A stretch of 64,000 nt of DNA from positions 62,001 through 126,000 of the forward strand of contig JAQSEB010000090.1 of assembly GCA_030063045.1 (NCBI GenBank), read 5' to 3'. A program made the position numbers and the translations under genes. This document shows positions 40,701-52,623 of this stretch, in pieces. This DNA comes from Pratylenchus scribneri (lineage: Eukaryota; Nematoda; Chromadorea; Rhabditida; Pratylenchidae). A model generated the notes under the pieces. It saw nothing but the letters and a program-made list of their open reading frames with translations, was not told where the DNA came from and did not search any database. Every line of letters begins with the position of its first letter. The first letter of the stretch is position 1.

Positions 40701-43700
40701 CAACATTCGGAATTGTTGTTCACCGCGGCTGCCGCTGTCCATATGCCCTCAATGTTGTTACTTCATTTGGTGGACAGTTTTGATGCGGGCGATGGCCGCG
40801 CCCTCCAATTGCTAAATGCCCGCCTTACGGGCCAACGACTGTCCATCTAAAACACACCCGCGCGCAAAATCAGCTTAAAAAAACACTTGTCAATTCTTCA
40901 TATTCTTTTAATATTTATTGGTTTGAATTAGAAAGCAAATGATTTTTTACTTAACATTTATTCTAAAAATTAAAATTTTACAAAATTATAAGTAAATAAT
41001 AAAACATTTATAAAATATTTCAAAATTATTGTCCTTTTCCAAAAATTTATAATTTATTTTAAATTATTATAATTTTGGGCGAAAAATTTGTGCTATTTTT
41101 TAAAAAAAAAAATTATTTAATTTAAATATTAATAAATCATTCTAAATTAATTTTATGGGTTTTTTATTTTTTACATGCTAAAAGCAACTCATAAATTTGC
41201 AAAGGAATAATGAATTATTTTCAAAGGGAAGAATTTTTAAAAAGATAAAAATGACAAGGCCACAAAATTATTAAAAATATTTAAAAAATAAAAAATGTAA
41301 AAATATTAAAAATAAAAAATAAATTAATTTTATCTTCCCAAAAATAGTTATACGATCGAATCAGGAGCGAGGGAATTCGACCATCGGCATCAACAAATCG
41401 AGGCGCCGAACGATCGTTGAGAGAAGCACGCAAAGAGCTTCTTTCCATTCCACAAAGTGCCGAAACAGCGGAATTGCTCGATTTGCTGAACAATGTGCAT
41501 TTACAGGTAGATAATTATTTTATAAAATTTTTTGATTATTTTTTAAAATTATTTATTTTATGTTTAGTGAATTAGATTTTCGAATTAATTTATCCTTTTT
41601 TACTGCGGAATTTGTAAAACCATTTAGAAATAATTTTTATGGGTTTTAAAGAATATGGAAAAAATTTAAAAAATAAAATTATTTTTTCATTAAAAATAAA
41701 TTTAGTTCCGATTTTTCCATCTAATAAATTAATTTTGGTTTTTCATTATTTTATTAATATTTAAATAAGAAAAAAATAATTTATTTACCATGTATTTTTT
41801 AAGGCAATTTTGCAAGCCCAAGAGGTGACCATGGACGAAGTCTATCCAGCTTCAATGCCCACTACCTCCTCCCAGCCAACTTCGCCCGATGGCCCCATTC
41901 CCCCTACCCAATCTGTGGAATGCCAACTTCATTCTCAATTGGTCACTTCCGGCAAACCTGCTGCTCAAACATCAAAAAGTGTTCAACAAGTCATTGTTGG
42001 AGTCGATGTAATCACATTTTAACTAATTCCAAATTTTCGAAAATAGCAAAAATGTTACTGAATAATTTTTTATATTTTAATCCAAATTTTAATTGCATAA
42101 TAAATTAAATTTAACGGAGTTCCAAATTTAGAAATCGTACATCACAAAAAGTTAAAATATTTAAATTTAAAAAATTCAAAATCAAAGGTTTGTAAAAAAA
42201 AACTATTTCTGAGCATTCAATAAAAGAATAATAAATTTCAAAATACAAAATAAAATAATCTCTTTATGAATGGTCATGTCATAACATCATCATAGATTTA
42301 ATTTAATATTTTTTAAGAAACATCAATTTTATTTTAATTCGTAATAAAATCTAAAAATATAAATTATAATTTTATTTCCCATAAAATTTTAAAAATAATT
42401 TGAATATTAAATGTTTTTTTTTCACAAATCTTATTGAGTTTAAAAGGATAAAATTAAAAAAAGTAATATTAAAAATTTAGTCCATTAACATTGGCCCTTC
42501 CACATCTTCTGCTTCTGCGTCAATTCCAAATGGTTCAATTTCTACAGGAATTGGCCCAACAAATGTTGCCTCCTCCCAATCCCAACAAAAGCAACATTCC
42601 TCTTCCTCACTTTCTGCACAGGCTCAACTCCAACAATGCAATCCTTGCCTTCCCATCAATCAAATGCCTAATGAAATAATTCGGTAATAAATTTTAGGAA
42701 ATTATTATTTATTTTTTTTTTTAATTTGATTGGTTGTTGCGAATCTTTTTAATACTGCTTGTCTATTCAGGACATTAAAAATAGATATCATTTTAAATAA
42801 TTTATGGGATATAAAAATATTTCAGAAAAATAATTTTTTCCCTTTTTTTAAAAAATTTTTCTATGAAATATTAGTTAAAATTTTATTATAACATTTTAGA
42901 TCTCCACCACTGGCCCAAACTGAATCGGATGATTTAATGGCATTGCCCGGCGACGATGATGACCTCATTTTGAGCGCTGTCAGCCGTGTTAGACTCGTCC
43001 AATTCACAAAGGATACAGAGGAACCAATGGGCATCACATTGAAGGTCTAATAATATTGGAATTATTTTTTTAAACAATTTTAAAAAATTTTGTTTAAAAA
43101 ATAAACTCATAAAATTTTAACTAATAAACAACTTTATAAAAAATTTTCCATTTAACTATTCAAATGAATAAAGACTCATGGCTTTCATCATCGAATTAAA
43201 TTATTAAATATTAAAAAAATTAAAGATAACGGAAAATGGAAGATGTTACGTGGGCAGAATTATGCATGGCGGCCTTATTCATCGGTAAATCAATTTTTTA
43301 CTAATTAATTTTTACAATTATACTTAGAATATAAATATTTAAATAAATTTTTAAATATTATTTTATCAATTTTAAAATTTAAATAAAATATTTATTTTAA
43401 AATTTTAGACAATCAACGCTACATGTGGATGATGAAATTTTGGAGATCAACAGTGTTTCCGTGGCTGAAAAATCAGTTGAACAACTGCAAAGGCTATTAA
43501 GGTAAAATTTTAATAAAGTTGTAAAATTTTAATACTTTTTATTCAATAAATTAAAATTTTAAAGGGACGCCCGTGGGCCAGTCACCTTCAAAATTGTGCC
43601 TTCCTTTCGATCAGCGCCTCCAGCCTGCGAAATATTCGTCCGGGCACAGTAAGCAAGCATAAATTGATTTTTTTTTTAAATATTTCTATAATAAATATTA

Positions 43701-46700
43701 AAAATTTTTCGGATGGAATTTCCCAGCATAAAATTTCTATTAATGGAAATAATTTATTATTTAATTCACAATTTAAATCTAAATAGTTTATGAATTATAA
43801 ATTTCTTTTTAAATTTTTCATTTTATTCTATTTTTAAATAAAATTATAATTAAATTATTATTTTACCATTTAGCATTTTATTTCATCATTTTTATTTATT
43901 TTTTCTCATAGATTCGACTATGACCCAGGCCAGGATGATTTAATTCCATGTGCAAATGCCGGTGTCCTATTTCGCACTGGGGACATCCTCCAAGTGATCT
44001 CCAAAGATGACCACAATTGGTGGCAAGGTATGATAATCAAAATAGTTTAAAAATTTATATTACCATTTTTGCTTTTTTTATTTTTTAATGATTCTTTTCT
44101 GTTAGGGATATTTTTTGGTCTAATAAATATTATTTCAATTTTTAAATTTTTAAAATTCTTTTATTTTTCAGAAAATTAATTATGATTTAAAAATGTTGAC
44201 AAATTTTTATTTAATTTATTTTAATTTAAAATTTTATCAAAATTTATTTAAAAAATTTTATGTGATGCATTAATTTTTTATTGCAATTCCTATAATTATA
44301 TAAATTCAATTTTTTCAGCCCGTTTTGTGAGTGCTTTTCCTGCATTGGGTGGTTCAAAATGGTCCACATCAAATTCCGCGTCAACTAGTGCCCCAGGAAC
44401 ACTTGGCACATCTGTCGCAAATGCTGTCAGTTTTATGACAATTAAATAAATTTTTATTTTATTTTTAATTTAGTTTATAAATTTTCTCATTTTTGATGTT
44501 TCACAAAATAAATTAATAATAATTTAAATTTATTTCTGCATTTTATTTTCTTTCAAATGAAATTGTTTATGGGATAAAAAATTTTTAAGTTTTTTTGGAA
44601 TATTTTTATCTTGTGAAGGGAAAAATTTAAGGACTTATAAAACATTATTTTATGTAATTTTGTAATGAAAAAAAAAAATAAATTTAATTTAATATTAATT
44701 TTTTAGGTGGCTTCAACATCGGCTGCCGCTCTTGCCAACCACATTTCGCCTTCATCTTCATCTTCAACAATGCCTCCGGGCAAAAGGCCAACAAAACAAC
44801 AAAAAGTGCCATTGAACAGCCAAAATGCCCTAAGTCCAACCAGCAGTGGCGGAAATATGGCTGGTCTAATTCCATCACCCGAATTGCAGGAATGGCGAAC
44901 TGCATGGTCATAAATTTTAAATTTTTGGAAAAAATAAATTCAATCCCATAAACTTTTTCTTTTATTATTTACTTTTCTATCAACAAAATAAGAATTAATA
45001 AAAAACAAAATTAATATATTGTCCAAAATAATTAAATAAAAAAAATAATATAAAATTTAAATAATTTTTTAGTCTCGCAATGGAAAGGGCCAGAGAAAGT
45101 TCGCATTGTTTCATATTCAGTGGAAAAAAGAAAGGAAGCAGCAAATATTATACGACAAAATATTTGAGAAAACATTCCGAATTATTCGATGGCATGGAAA
45201 TGATCAGCTATGAGGAAGTTGGTTAACAAAATTTATTTTACCTTAATTAAATAATAAAATTTTTAAAATTATTTTTAATATTGATTAAAGTGAGTGACAA
45301 AAATTTTCAATTATATAAAAAAAAAATCAGTAAATAATAAATTTTTTTAAATGATAAGTGTTTCACATTTTTATTGTCAAAATACAATTCGAATTTTCAA
45401 AAATTTTTTAATACATTTAAAAAGAATTTTTGAATTTTTAAAATTAAAAATTAAATCAAATTTGTCTCTAAATAATATTTTTTTCTAGGTGATTCGTTTG
45501 CCCACATTTCGACGTAAAACTCTGGTTTTGTTGGGCGCACACGGAGTTGGACGTCGACATATAAAAAATACACTCATTCGATTGCATTCCCATAGATTCG
45601 CATATCCAATACCACGTAACGAAAAATAATATTTGAAAAAAATTTAAAACTGAAACTAATAAAATATTTCAACTAAAATTAATATTTGCAGATGTAATTA
45701 TTCTGATAAAAAAAATTTCTTAAGAAATCTTACATTCAAATTTTTATCATTTTCTTTTTATTTTTTGATATTTTTGTAAATTCTAATTTCAAGTCAAAAA
45801 ATAAATTGATTAAAATTAAAAAATAATAATTATAAATCATATAAATATTTGCAGACACGACGAGACCACCGCGAAGGGATGAAATCGATGGGAAACACTA
45901 TTTTTTTGTTTCCAACGATCAAATGTTGCAGGACATCCAGGCAAATGAATATTTGGAATATGGAACACATGAGGAATGTTTATATGGCACAAAATTGGAA
46001 ACAATTCGGGCAATCCACCGAACTGGGAAAATGGCCATTTTGGATGTGGAACCACAGGTAGATTTGTGAGAAGGAAACTAAAATTTATTAAACTCATAGA
46101 AAATTCCAATTATTTGTAATTAAAAATTGAATAATTTTTTAGTCAATAAATTTTGGCAAATAAATGACTGCATAAAAAACAGAAATGAATAAAAAAATCA
46201 GATCGTAAAAAATGCTGAATAGAAGAATTAAAAAAATAGAGTAATTTTAATTAATACTGAAGTCAAAATGAAATCCAAATCTCGAAAAATGTAATCCCAA
46301 AAATTAATTTTTCGAGGAAGGAAAAGTTTTTAATGTTTTTAACCCCCAGTTTCCTATTTTAGAATCCTGAATAAAAACTAAAATAACAATTTAAAATAAT
46401 CCATTATTAATATAAAAATTTCAAATTCCTTCAAATTTTCAGGCACTAAAATCCCTTAGAAATGCAGAATATTCGCCTTTTGTTGTTTTCATTGCTGCAC
46501 CTGATTTACATGGATTACATGATGTGAGTTAATATTTTATTAATTTTAAATTAAATAAAACGATTTTAAAATTTCAATTATTTTATTTATAAATATTTAA
46601 AAATGTTTCAGTACTAAAAAATCTTATTTTAAAATCATTTAAACTACAAATTTAAATAATTATTTCATTGAAATATTTTATGAATTTTAATTTCTGCGGG

Positions 46701-47132
46701 CAATAACGCAAAAAATAATTTTTGATTTGTATAAAATTTTCTTCAAATTTTATCAAAAAATTATGTTTTCTATTTATTATTATATTAATTTATTATTAAA
46801 ATGTATTACAATTACAATAAATCGACATTATTTATTTTTAAAATTCTCTAATTTAAAAAAAAATTATAAAATTTCTTTCACAAAAATATTTTATGTGTTT
46901 AATTTGCAATTAAAAATTTTAAAAATTAATATTCATTACCCATGTTTTTCAGCCCGATGGTAGTTTGGAACGACTTGTGAAGGAATCGGAAATGTTACGA
47001 CAATCATTTGGGCATTTATTCGATTTTGTGCTAGTCAACAATGATATTGATGAAACAATTCGGCAATTGGAAAATGTGGTCGATAAATTGAATGCCATCC
47101 CACAATGGGTCCCATGCTCATGGATTTATTGA
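28776..47132 (+). CDS. CASK/LIN-2 scaffold (MAGUK with CaMK-like domain), complete 25-exon gene
   Basis: Membrane-associated guanylate kinase that organises cell junctions and synapses with LIN-7 and LIN-10/Mint. Exons: 28776-28993, 29369-29481, 29705-29799, 30457-30641, 31548-31630, 31763-31847, 31908-31998, 32186-32389, 32853-33221, 33568-33780, 41348-41506, 41804-42007, 42481-42683, 42900-43044, 43226-43284, 43409-43501, 43565-43648, 43912-44027, 44319-44425, 44707-44906, 45073-45217, 45489-45615, 45855-46057, 46443-46523, 46953-47132. All phases agree, giving 3762 nt or 1253 aa; vertebrate and worm relatives have about 920-960. Domains: CaMK-like 61-350 (Lys94; HRDIRPHN 192-199; GLG 215-217 in place of DFG), two L27 about 472-620, PDZ about 771-860 (EEPMGITLK), SH3 from about 868, GK 1058-1253 ([11 protein letters not shown]), ending WVPCSWIY. 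The start is the first ATG after an in-frame stop at 28710; an upstream exon is possible. Several donors are weak (GTTCAT, GTCATA, GTTGGT). The kinase is probably atypical. Confidence 0.95.
33911..34538. mobile_element. foldback MITE with ~300-bp inverted arms and 8-bp target duplication
   Basis: The left arm starts GGTAATCCTTCGGAATTGCG at 33911 and runs to about 34211. The right arm, its near-perfect reverse complement, runs from about 34250 to 34538. Only about 38 bp separate the arms. A perfect 8-bp duplication TAAAAATT flanks the element (33903-33910 and 34539-34546), which proves transposition-type insertion. There is no coding capacity. An 8-bp duplication occurs in hAT, P and Merlin-type elements; the terminus does not settle which. 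It lies inside a transcribed CASK intron, so its RNA would fold into a long hairpin. Confidence 0.9.
37517..37696 (+). CDS. possible first exon of nested gene
   Basis: ATG-initiated 60-codon frame followed at once by GTAGCC, a usable donor in phase 0. It is hydrophilic, with a His/Gln-rich end ([14 protein letters not shown]) and several Cys. The exon at 39908 also starts in phase 0, so they could join, but nothing else proves it. Confidence 0.3.
39908..40850 (+). CDS. nested membrane protein with juxtamembrane cysteine string
   Basis: Two exons inside the CASK intron, same strand: about 39908-40295 (acceptor AAAAG; ATG at 39962 if this is the first exon) and 40666-40850, ending in TAA. The first codes for a Ser/Thr/Asn-rich N-terminal stretch, then one strong transmembrane segment ([19 protein letters not shown]), then a cysteine cluster (CFCCCCGCC) next to Arg residues, as in proteins palmitoylated beside the membrane. 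The second gives a basic stretch ([14 protein letters not shown]) and a Leu-rich tail. GC content is higher than in the intron around it, which supports coding. The cysteine string recalls DNAJC5-type proteins, but no J domain is visible. The first donor could instead be at 40302. Family unknown. Confidence 0.5.
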
Positions 47133-50100
47133 ATATTCAATCAAATTATTGGAATTGAGAAAAATGGTCGGAGATCACATTTTTGATGTCAAAATTTTAA
47201 TCATTTTTCTAAATCAAATTACTCAAAAATATTCTCACAATAAAATTCCACTTTCGCATATGGAAATATTAAAAATCAAAATGTTTAAAGTAATATTCAA
47301 AAATTTTTGTAAAACAAAAATATTTTTTAACCAAAATAAAACATCATATTTTTTATTTTATATCAATATTATTGTAAAAAAATATTATGTTATCCATCTT
47401 CAATTTATATTTTTTTTCCAATCATTTTATTTCCAGAAATTTCCCCGTACACTTTTTCCGATAAATTTCTTTATTCTTCATTAAATTTTGTTCAATATTC
47501 ATTTTTTTTGTTTATTTTTGATACTTTTTTTTTTGTTCTTTCATTTTTGAATGTTCGGCTGCTAATTATTTTTTTTTATTTTATGCATATAAATGAATAA
47601 AAATAAATAAATATATTTGTCAATGAGAATTGTCGATCTAAATATCATTTATTTTAATTTATTTTTAGTTGTTTAGGTTAATTATGCATTTGATTTTGAT
47701 GTAGGACGCTATTTTTGAAATTAATATATAAAATTTTGCTAGTGTTATTTTTATAATTATACAAATATTTTATGAGAAGTAAAATAATTTTTTATAAATA
47801 AATAGCCCATGGATCATTTTATTAAAATTTACCAATTAAATTTCCCTCAAATCAATGTTACACCCATGAGTATATTCTAATTTCAAATTCTTAAAATAAA
47901 TTGCAAAGTATCAAAAAATGAAGACATGTTATCAATTCAAAATTGAAAATAAGTAAATAAATAAATATGTATAAAATTAAATTAATATTTAGTGTTGGTA
48001 CCGAGACGAAATCTCGACGAGATATATCGACAATAAAAACTTTTATAAAAATTTATACTTGATTGCATCATTTTTGTTCAAAAAAGGGAAGATTTCTCCG
48101 ATAAAGGAGAGCTGAAAAAATTGGGAAAAAAAGTTTGAGGAAGCAAATAAAAAACAATTTTACTTTTATTTTACTACTTATAAGTTTTTTTACAATTACA
48201 GAAATAATTAAAGCTAAATTTGTTTATTATTTGAATGGATTTGCCTTACAACATCATAATTAATATTTAATATAAAATTTCAAATGATGGTTCTTGCTTC
48301 TGGACATGTTAATAATATTGCAGAAAATTTTATTTTCATAAATTTAAAAATATTGTTTTATTTTTGTTAGGAGACACTTTGGTAGCACAATCTTAAATAA
48401 TTATTCCTATTTATTTTATAAGATTTAATTAAGAATTGGATAAAATAAACAAATATATGCGACAATCATTGAATACAATTTATGTTAAATGAGAGTTTGA
48501 TAATTAATGAGTGAAGTTCATTAAAATACATATAGAAATAAATAATCAAAAATAATTCGTTATTATTTATCCATAAATATTAAAAAAAAGCAGAAATTTC
48601 TCAATTTCCAAATTCTTGCACATTTTATAATTTATTTTAAAAACTATTTTATGAAGTTTCGCAACGGTCTATGAATTATTTCTCCCTTTTTCTATTAAAT
48701 ATTTAATATTTTTTTTCAAATAATTTTTATGAATTTCAAAAAAAAATTATAATTTTTTATAATAAAATAAAACAAAAATGATTTAAATATTATAAAAATA
48801 AATTCACTGCAATGAAGAAAATTATTAAAATTTATTTGAATGAAAAAAGTGCAGAATAAAATATAAATTTTTAATGTTAAAATTTTTGTTTAATGGAAAA
48901 ATGATAACTTATACGATGAGGAAATCATTTTAAGTATATACCTAAATAATAAATCAAACAAAAACTTCTCACAAATTATCCATAAATATTAAAATAAATT
49001 AAATTGCTAAATTTTCCCAACAATCTCAATTTCCAAATTAAAACACAATTGGTTATATAATTTTATGAATGTTTATTTGTTTTTTTGTTTATTTATGATG
49101 TACAGATTTGCAGCCGTTTTTAGAATTATTTATTTTTTCATTGAACAATTTAATATCATTTGTACATACAAATAATTTTTATGGGTTTCAAAATAAATTA
49201 TTTTTTATTAAAATAAATAATTTCATTTTGTATTTTTAAATTATAGAATATTTATAATAAAATAATTTTAAATATTTGAATAACTGTAATGCAAAAAAAA
49301 TATGAGGAATTATTTGAGTGGAAATGGTGAAATTTACATCTCAATAAAAAGTAATAAAATGAAATTATAAAAATTTTAAAACATTAATTTTGTCATTAAT
49401 TAAGAAAAATTTGTCTATAACCTTCATTAAGAAGATGAATTTATTATTTTAAGAATTTGATTACTTCAACAAAAACAAATATTTTCTGGAATATTTTAAT
49501 ATTATAAATAGGCAAATAATATTTCATCATCAAACTCAAAAATGGTATGCACAAATTGAACTAAATTTTTCAAAATGTGATCAAGAAAAAATATTTTCCA
49601 CCTTTTTGTTTGGAATATGCATTTTTCTAATAAATTCTTTTAACATATAGGAATTTAGAATCTCATTAAAATTTAATTCCAATTTCAAGTGATTCGATAA
49701 ATTCCGAAAAATGCAAAAATAGCAATAAAAATTGTAATTTAAACCAAATCGTTCATATAATATTGGAATTAATTTGCAATAATTTATTGTTATTGATTGT
49801 GTATAGGCAAAAATAATAGGAGATCTAATGCGAAAGGAATGAGCAGAGAAAGCTAACAACTAATTATAAAAATAATTTAAGCCGCAAAATTCGGCGGTTA
49901 TTCTACCATGATATTTTATTTATTTTGGATTTCGTCTAAAAATATGTGACCGTCCAATCATGAGGTCAGATCAACTATTATGAGAGGATAAAGTTGTATT
50001 TTTTTTCAATTGAATATTTTTGAATGTTTTAGTTCTTATTTGCAAATGACAATTCGTTTTGGGCATTTGGAGATAAAGTAAAATCGAATAAAAAGTGTAA

Positions 50101-51200
50101 GAGGATGAGAGGCCCTAATTTATTTTATTTATTTATTAAATGATCAAAACATTGCGAACATTTTTTTTAAATATTATTTTAAATAATAGATAATTAATTA
50201 ATAATTAAAAAATAAAATATTTTATGTGTTTAGTGGAAAAAATTAATTTTTAGAGAAAAATTTTAAAACATTTTTAAAGAATCGCTAAAAATGTGGTACA
50301 ATTTTTAAGTGTTATTTTAATTTTTTAAGCATCCATTATAATTCCTTTAGATAATCAAAAATGTTTTATTTAAATTTTTAATTAATTTTTTTTTTTATTT
50401 TTAATTGATCCCGTTGACACAAAAAAAATTTTTATAAAACTAACTAAATGAATAAATTTAATAAATAGCAGCAATAAGTATTATTTTATATTTTTCAAAA
50501 TATTTTCAATTTTATTCAAAATTTTAATATTTATTGGGTTGTTGTTGGGCTTACATTATTTATCAAGGCAAGGAAAAAATTTTATAAATAAAATTCAGCC
50601 AAGCATTATTTTATGGTTTTTAAGATTTTTTTCAATTTTACTTAATTTTAAAAAATGGTGGATAAAATTAATTTGATTCTTTATTTTTAAAAAATTAATT
50701 ATGTTAGGGATGATTAAAAATTTAGCAATTTGATTTTTATAAAGATATTAAAATTATTTTACAGGTTCTTTTTTTCAGGATAAATTTAACTACGTAATTT
50801 AATTTGGTCTGTAAATTTTGACATTCAATTGCAATTCAATGCAACTTGTTTGGAAATGAATCAACACAAGGATGCGGATGTCATAAAATTTTTTATAGCT
50901 CTAAATTTTTTACTTGAATTTTATTGTAATTTATTCAATAATTTTATTTCAGAATAATAAAATGAACATTTAGTACAATTCGCCAACAATTTTTTTAGAA
51001 TTTTTTTTTAAATCTTTAAAAATTTGACCATATATTTTTTCTATCTTCAATATTCCTTATTTATTCAGAATAATAAAAATAGATACCATAAGTAAAATAA
51101 TTTATGGGATATAAAAAATATTTGAGAGAAAATTTATTTTTTTTTCTAAATTTCTCCAACAATTAAGTATTTAAACTTTTTTAATTTTTTTCAAGATTCC
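47133..51200. other. AT-rich region between CASK and the Polinton element
   Basis: The first few hundred bases are the CASK 3' untranslated region; AATAAA-type signals occur near 47594. No gene is supported in the remaining 3.6 kb. A 92-codon minus-strand frame at 49859-49581 has no recognisable domain and normal noncoding composition. Confidence 0.5.
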
Positions 51201-51480
51201 AGTAAGTAGTGGGTACTTAGTTAACCGTATGAAGTAAGAAGCGATTTCCTAAGCTCTTACTTAAGCGGACATCTTTAGGCTTACTTTTTTTAAGAAATGA
51301 CCTTGAGACTTTTTTAAGAAATGACCTTGATCTTACTTAAGCGGACATCTTTAGGCTTTCTTTTTTTTAAGAAATGACCTTGAGACTTAGTTTTTTAAAC
51401 GATTATCTAATCGATCACTTTTTTTAGATAACCATGTGCTATTTCGTCATATCGATTCTTCAAGGTCATTTCATCACGTC
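51201..51480. repeat. candidate left terminal region of the element
   Basis: Contains a direct duplication of ACTTAAGCGGACATCTTTAG (near 51262 and 51337), each followed by TTTAAGAAATGACCTTGA, plus an inverted copy TCAAGGTCATTT near 51460. Polinton termini commonly start with AG; AGTAAGTAGTGGG at 51201 is a candidate. This is inference until the other end is seen. Confidence 0.4.
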
Positions 51481-52008
51481 GACCTAAAAGGAGAAAATGG
51501 AATGAAGGAGGAAGAAGGACGACCCAAAATGGAAAGCAACGATTGATTCAAAACAAATGAAGAGGATAGAGAAAAATAATTTTATATTCTTTTCTATTGT
51601 CCCTTTCATTTTCCAATCCAATCCTATTTGAATAAAAAAAATAAACAATGAAATTAGAGAAAAAGAATTTATATATTCTTTGTTTATTCTCTTTTCAAAT
51701 GTTGTCTATCTAAACTCCGAAAAGAATGTAAATTCCTTTCCACATATTTTTTGATCCTCCCCTCCGGTCTTTTTTAGGGACCATCCTCTAAAAATGAGTC
51801 AATCAAAAAATGTGTCAGCCAAAAAAAAAAATGTGTCAATCAAAAAAATAGATGTAAACAAAAATTTCCATCCCAAAAAATTCATTTATCAAATCCATTC
51901 CTCTAAAATTATTTTACCCAATTTTCCAATTATTAACAAAAAATAAATTTTCCTTTTTTTTAAGGACATCTAAAAATTAACAAAATAATTCAATTGAAAA
52001 AAGAAAAA
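51481..52008. promoter_or_regulatory. leader region before first Polinton gene
   Basis: No gene. There are runs of A and T and repeated AATCAAAAAAATG-like phrases near 51800-51850. No TATA-like box as clear as those of the later genes is present. Confidence 0.3.
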
Positions 52009-52364
52009 ATGTTTCTTCCACGTCGAAAATTGTCCGAACAAGTGGACGATTCGTTTTATGATCAAGTTCCGGAAACGAATTCTTTCGTTTCTCATCCAAT
52101 GCCAATTTCGGTTCGCCAACCGCCCGAACATGTAAAAATAAAAATATTTTAAATTTTCATTTCTCTATTTCAGATTGCCATTCCGATGCCCACTCCCGTG
52201 CAAGGAAAGGCCAAGAAATTCATTTGGAAGGGTAATTATTTTTCCTTTTTTTCCTTATAAATTTCTTTAAATTTTCAGAGCGCCAGACAATTTTGTTGGC
52301 CCTCATCTTGCTTATTGCGGTGCTGCAATACATTTTTTTTCTGGCTGTTTTGAAGCGGAAATGA
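52009..52364 (+). CDS. small tail-anchored membrane protein, spliced
   Basis: Three exons (52009-52131, 52174-52231, 52279-52364) joined by introns of 42 and 47 nt with GT-AG ends and matching phases, giving 88 aa. The N-terminal 60 residues are polar and Pro-rich. The end is a single transmembrane segment (LLALILLIAVLQYIFFLAVL) followed by KRK, so it is likely tail-anchored with the N-terminus in the cytosol. I recognise no family. It lies first in the element, 0.26 kb before another spliced membrane-protein gene of similar style. Confidence 0.65.
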
Positions 52365-52623
52365 ATTGATGAATCGATGAAAAAAAAGATGTTTAATATT
52401 TTTTTGTTGAAAAAATATTTTTTATATTTGTTGATGACATTTAAATGGAAATTCCTTTTATTTGAATAAAATGGGGATGGGTTATGATGAAATTAGTATA
52501 TTGAGAAAACTTTTTTCTTTTCTCTTCATCGCTTCGTCCAATTCCCCTTCCGTTTGTCCCCCATTATCCTATTTATTCCACTACCCACTTCTCCCAACAA
52601 TTCAATTCAAATCCTCCAAAAAA

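Larger units (their letters stand above)
33781..41347 (+). other. 7.57-kb intron of CASK between L27 exons
   Basis: The flanking exons join in phase 0 within the first L27 domain (LHELLL to LYDRI), as in other CASK proteins, so the whole interval is intron. It contains the foldback element at 33911, pyrimidine-rich islands at about 35560-36140, 36590-36760 and 38640-38940, and the nested gene that ends at 40850. Overlapping Pro/Phe/Ser frames at 35631-36214 are low complexity and not called. Confidence 0.8.

Noticed and set aside
40666..40850. Extra CASK exon
   Set aside because: CASK exons 33568-33780 and 41348-41506 already join in phase within the L27 domain; this sequence would interrupt it and ends in a stop.
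47092..47484. 130-codon plus-strand ORF after CASK
   Set aside because: Begins inside the last CASK exon in another frame and continues through the 3' untranslated region.
49581..49859. 92-codon minus-strand ORF
   Set aside because: AT-driven composition, no domain, no splice partners found.
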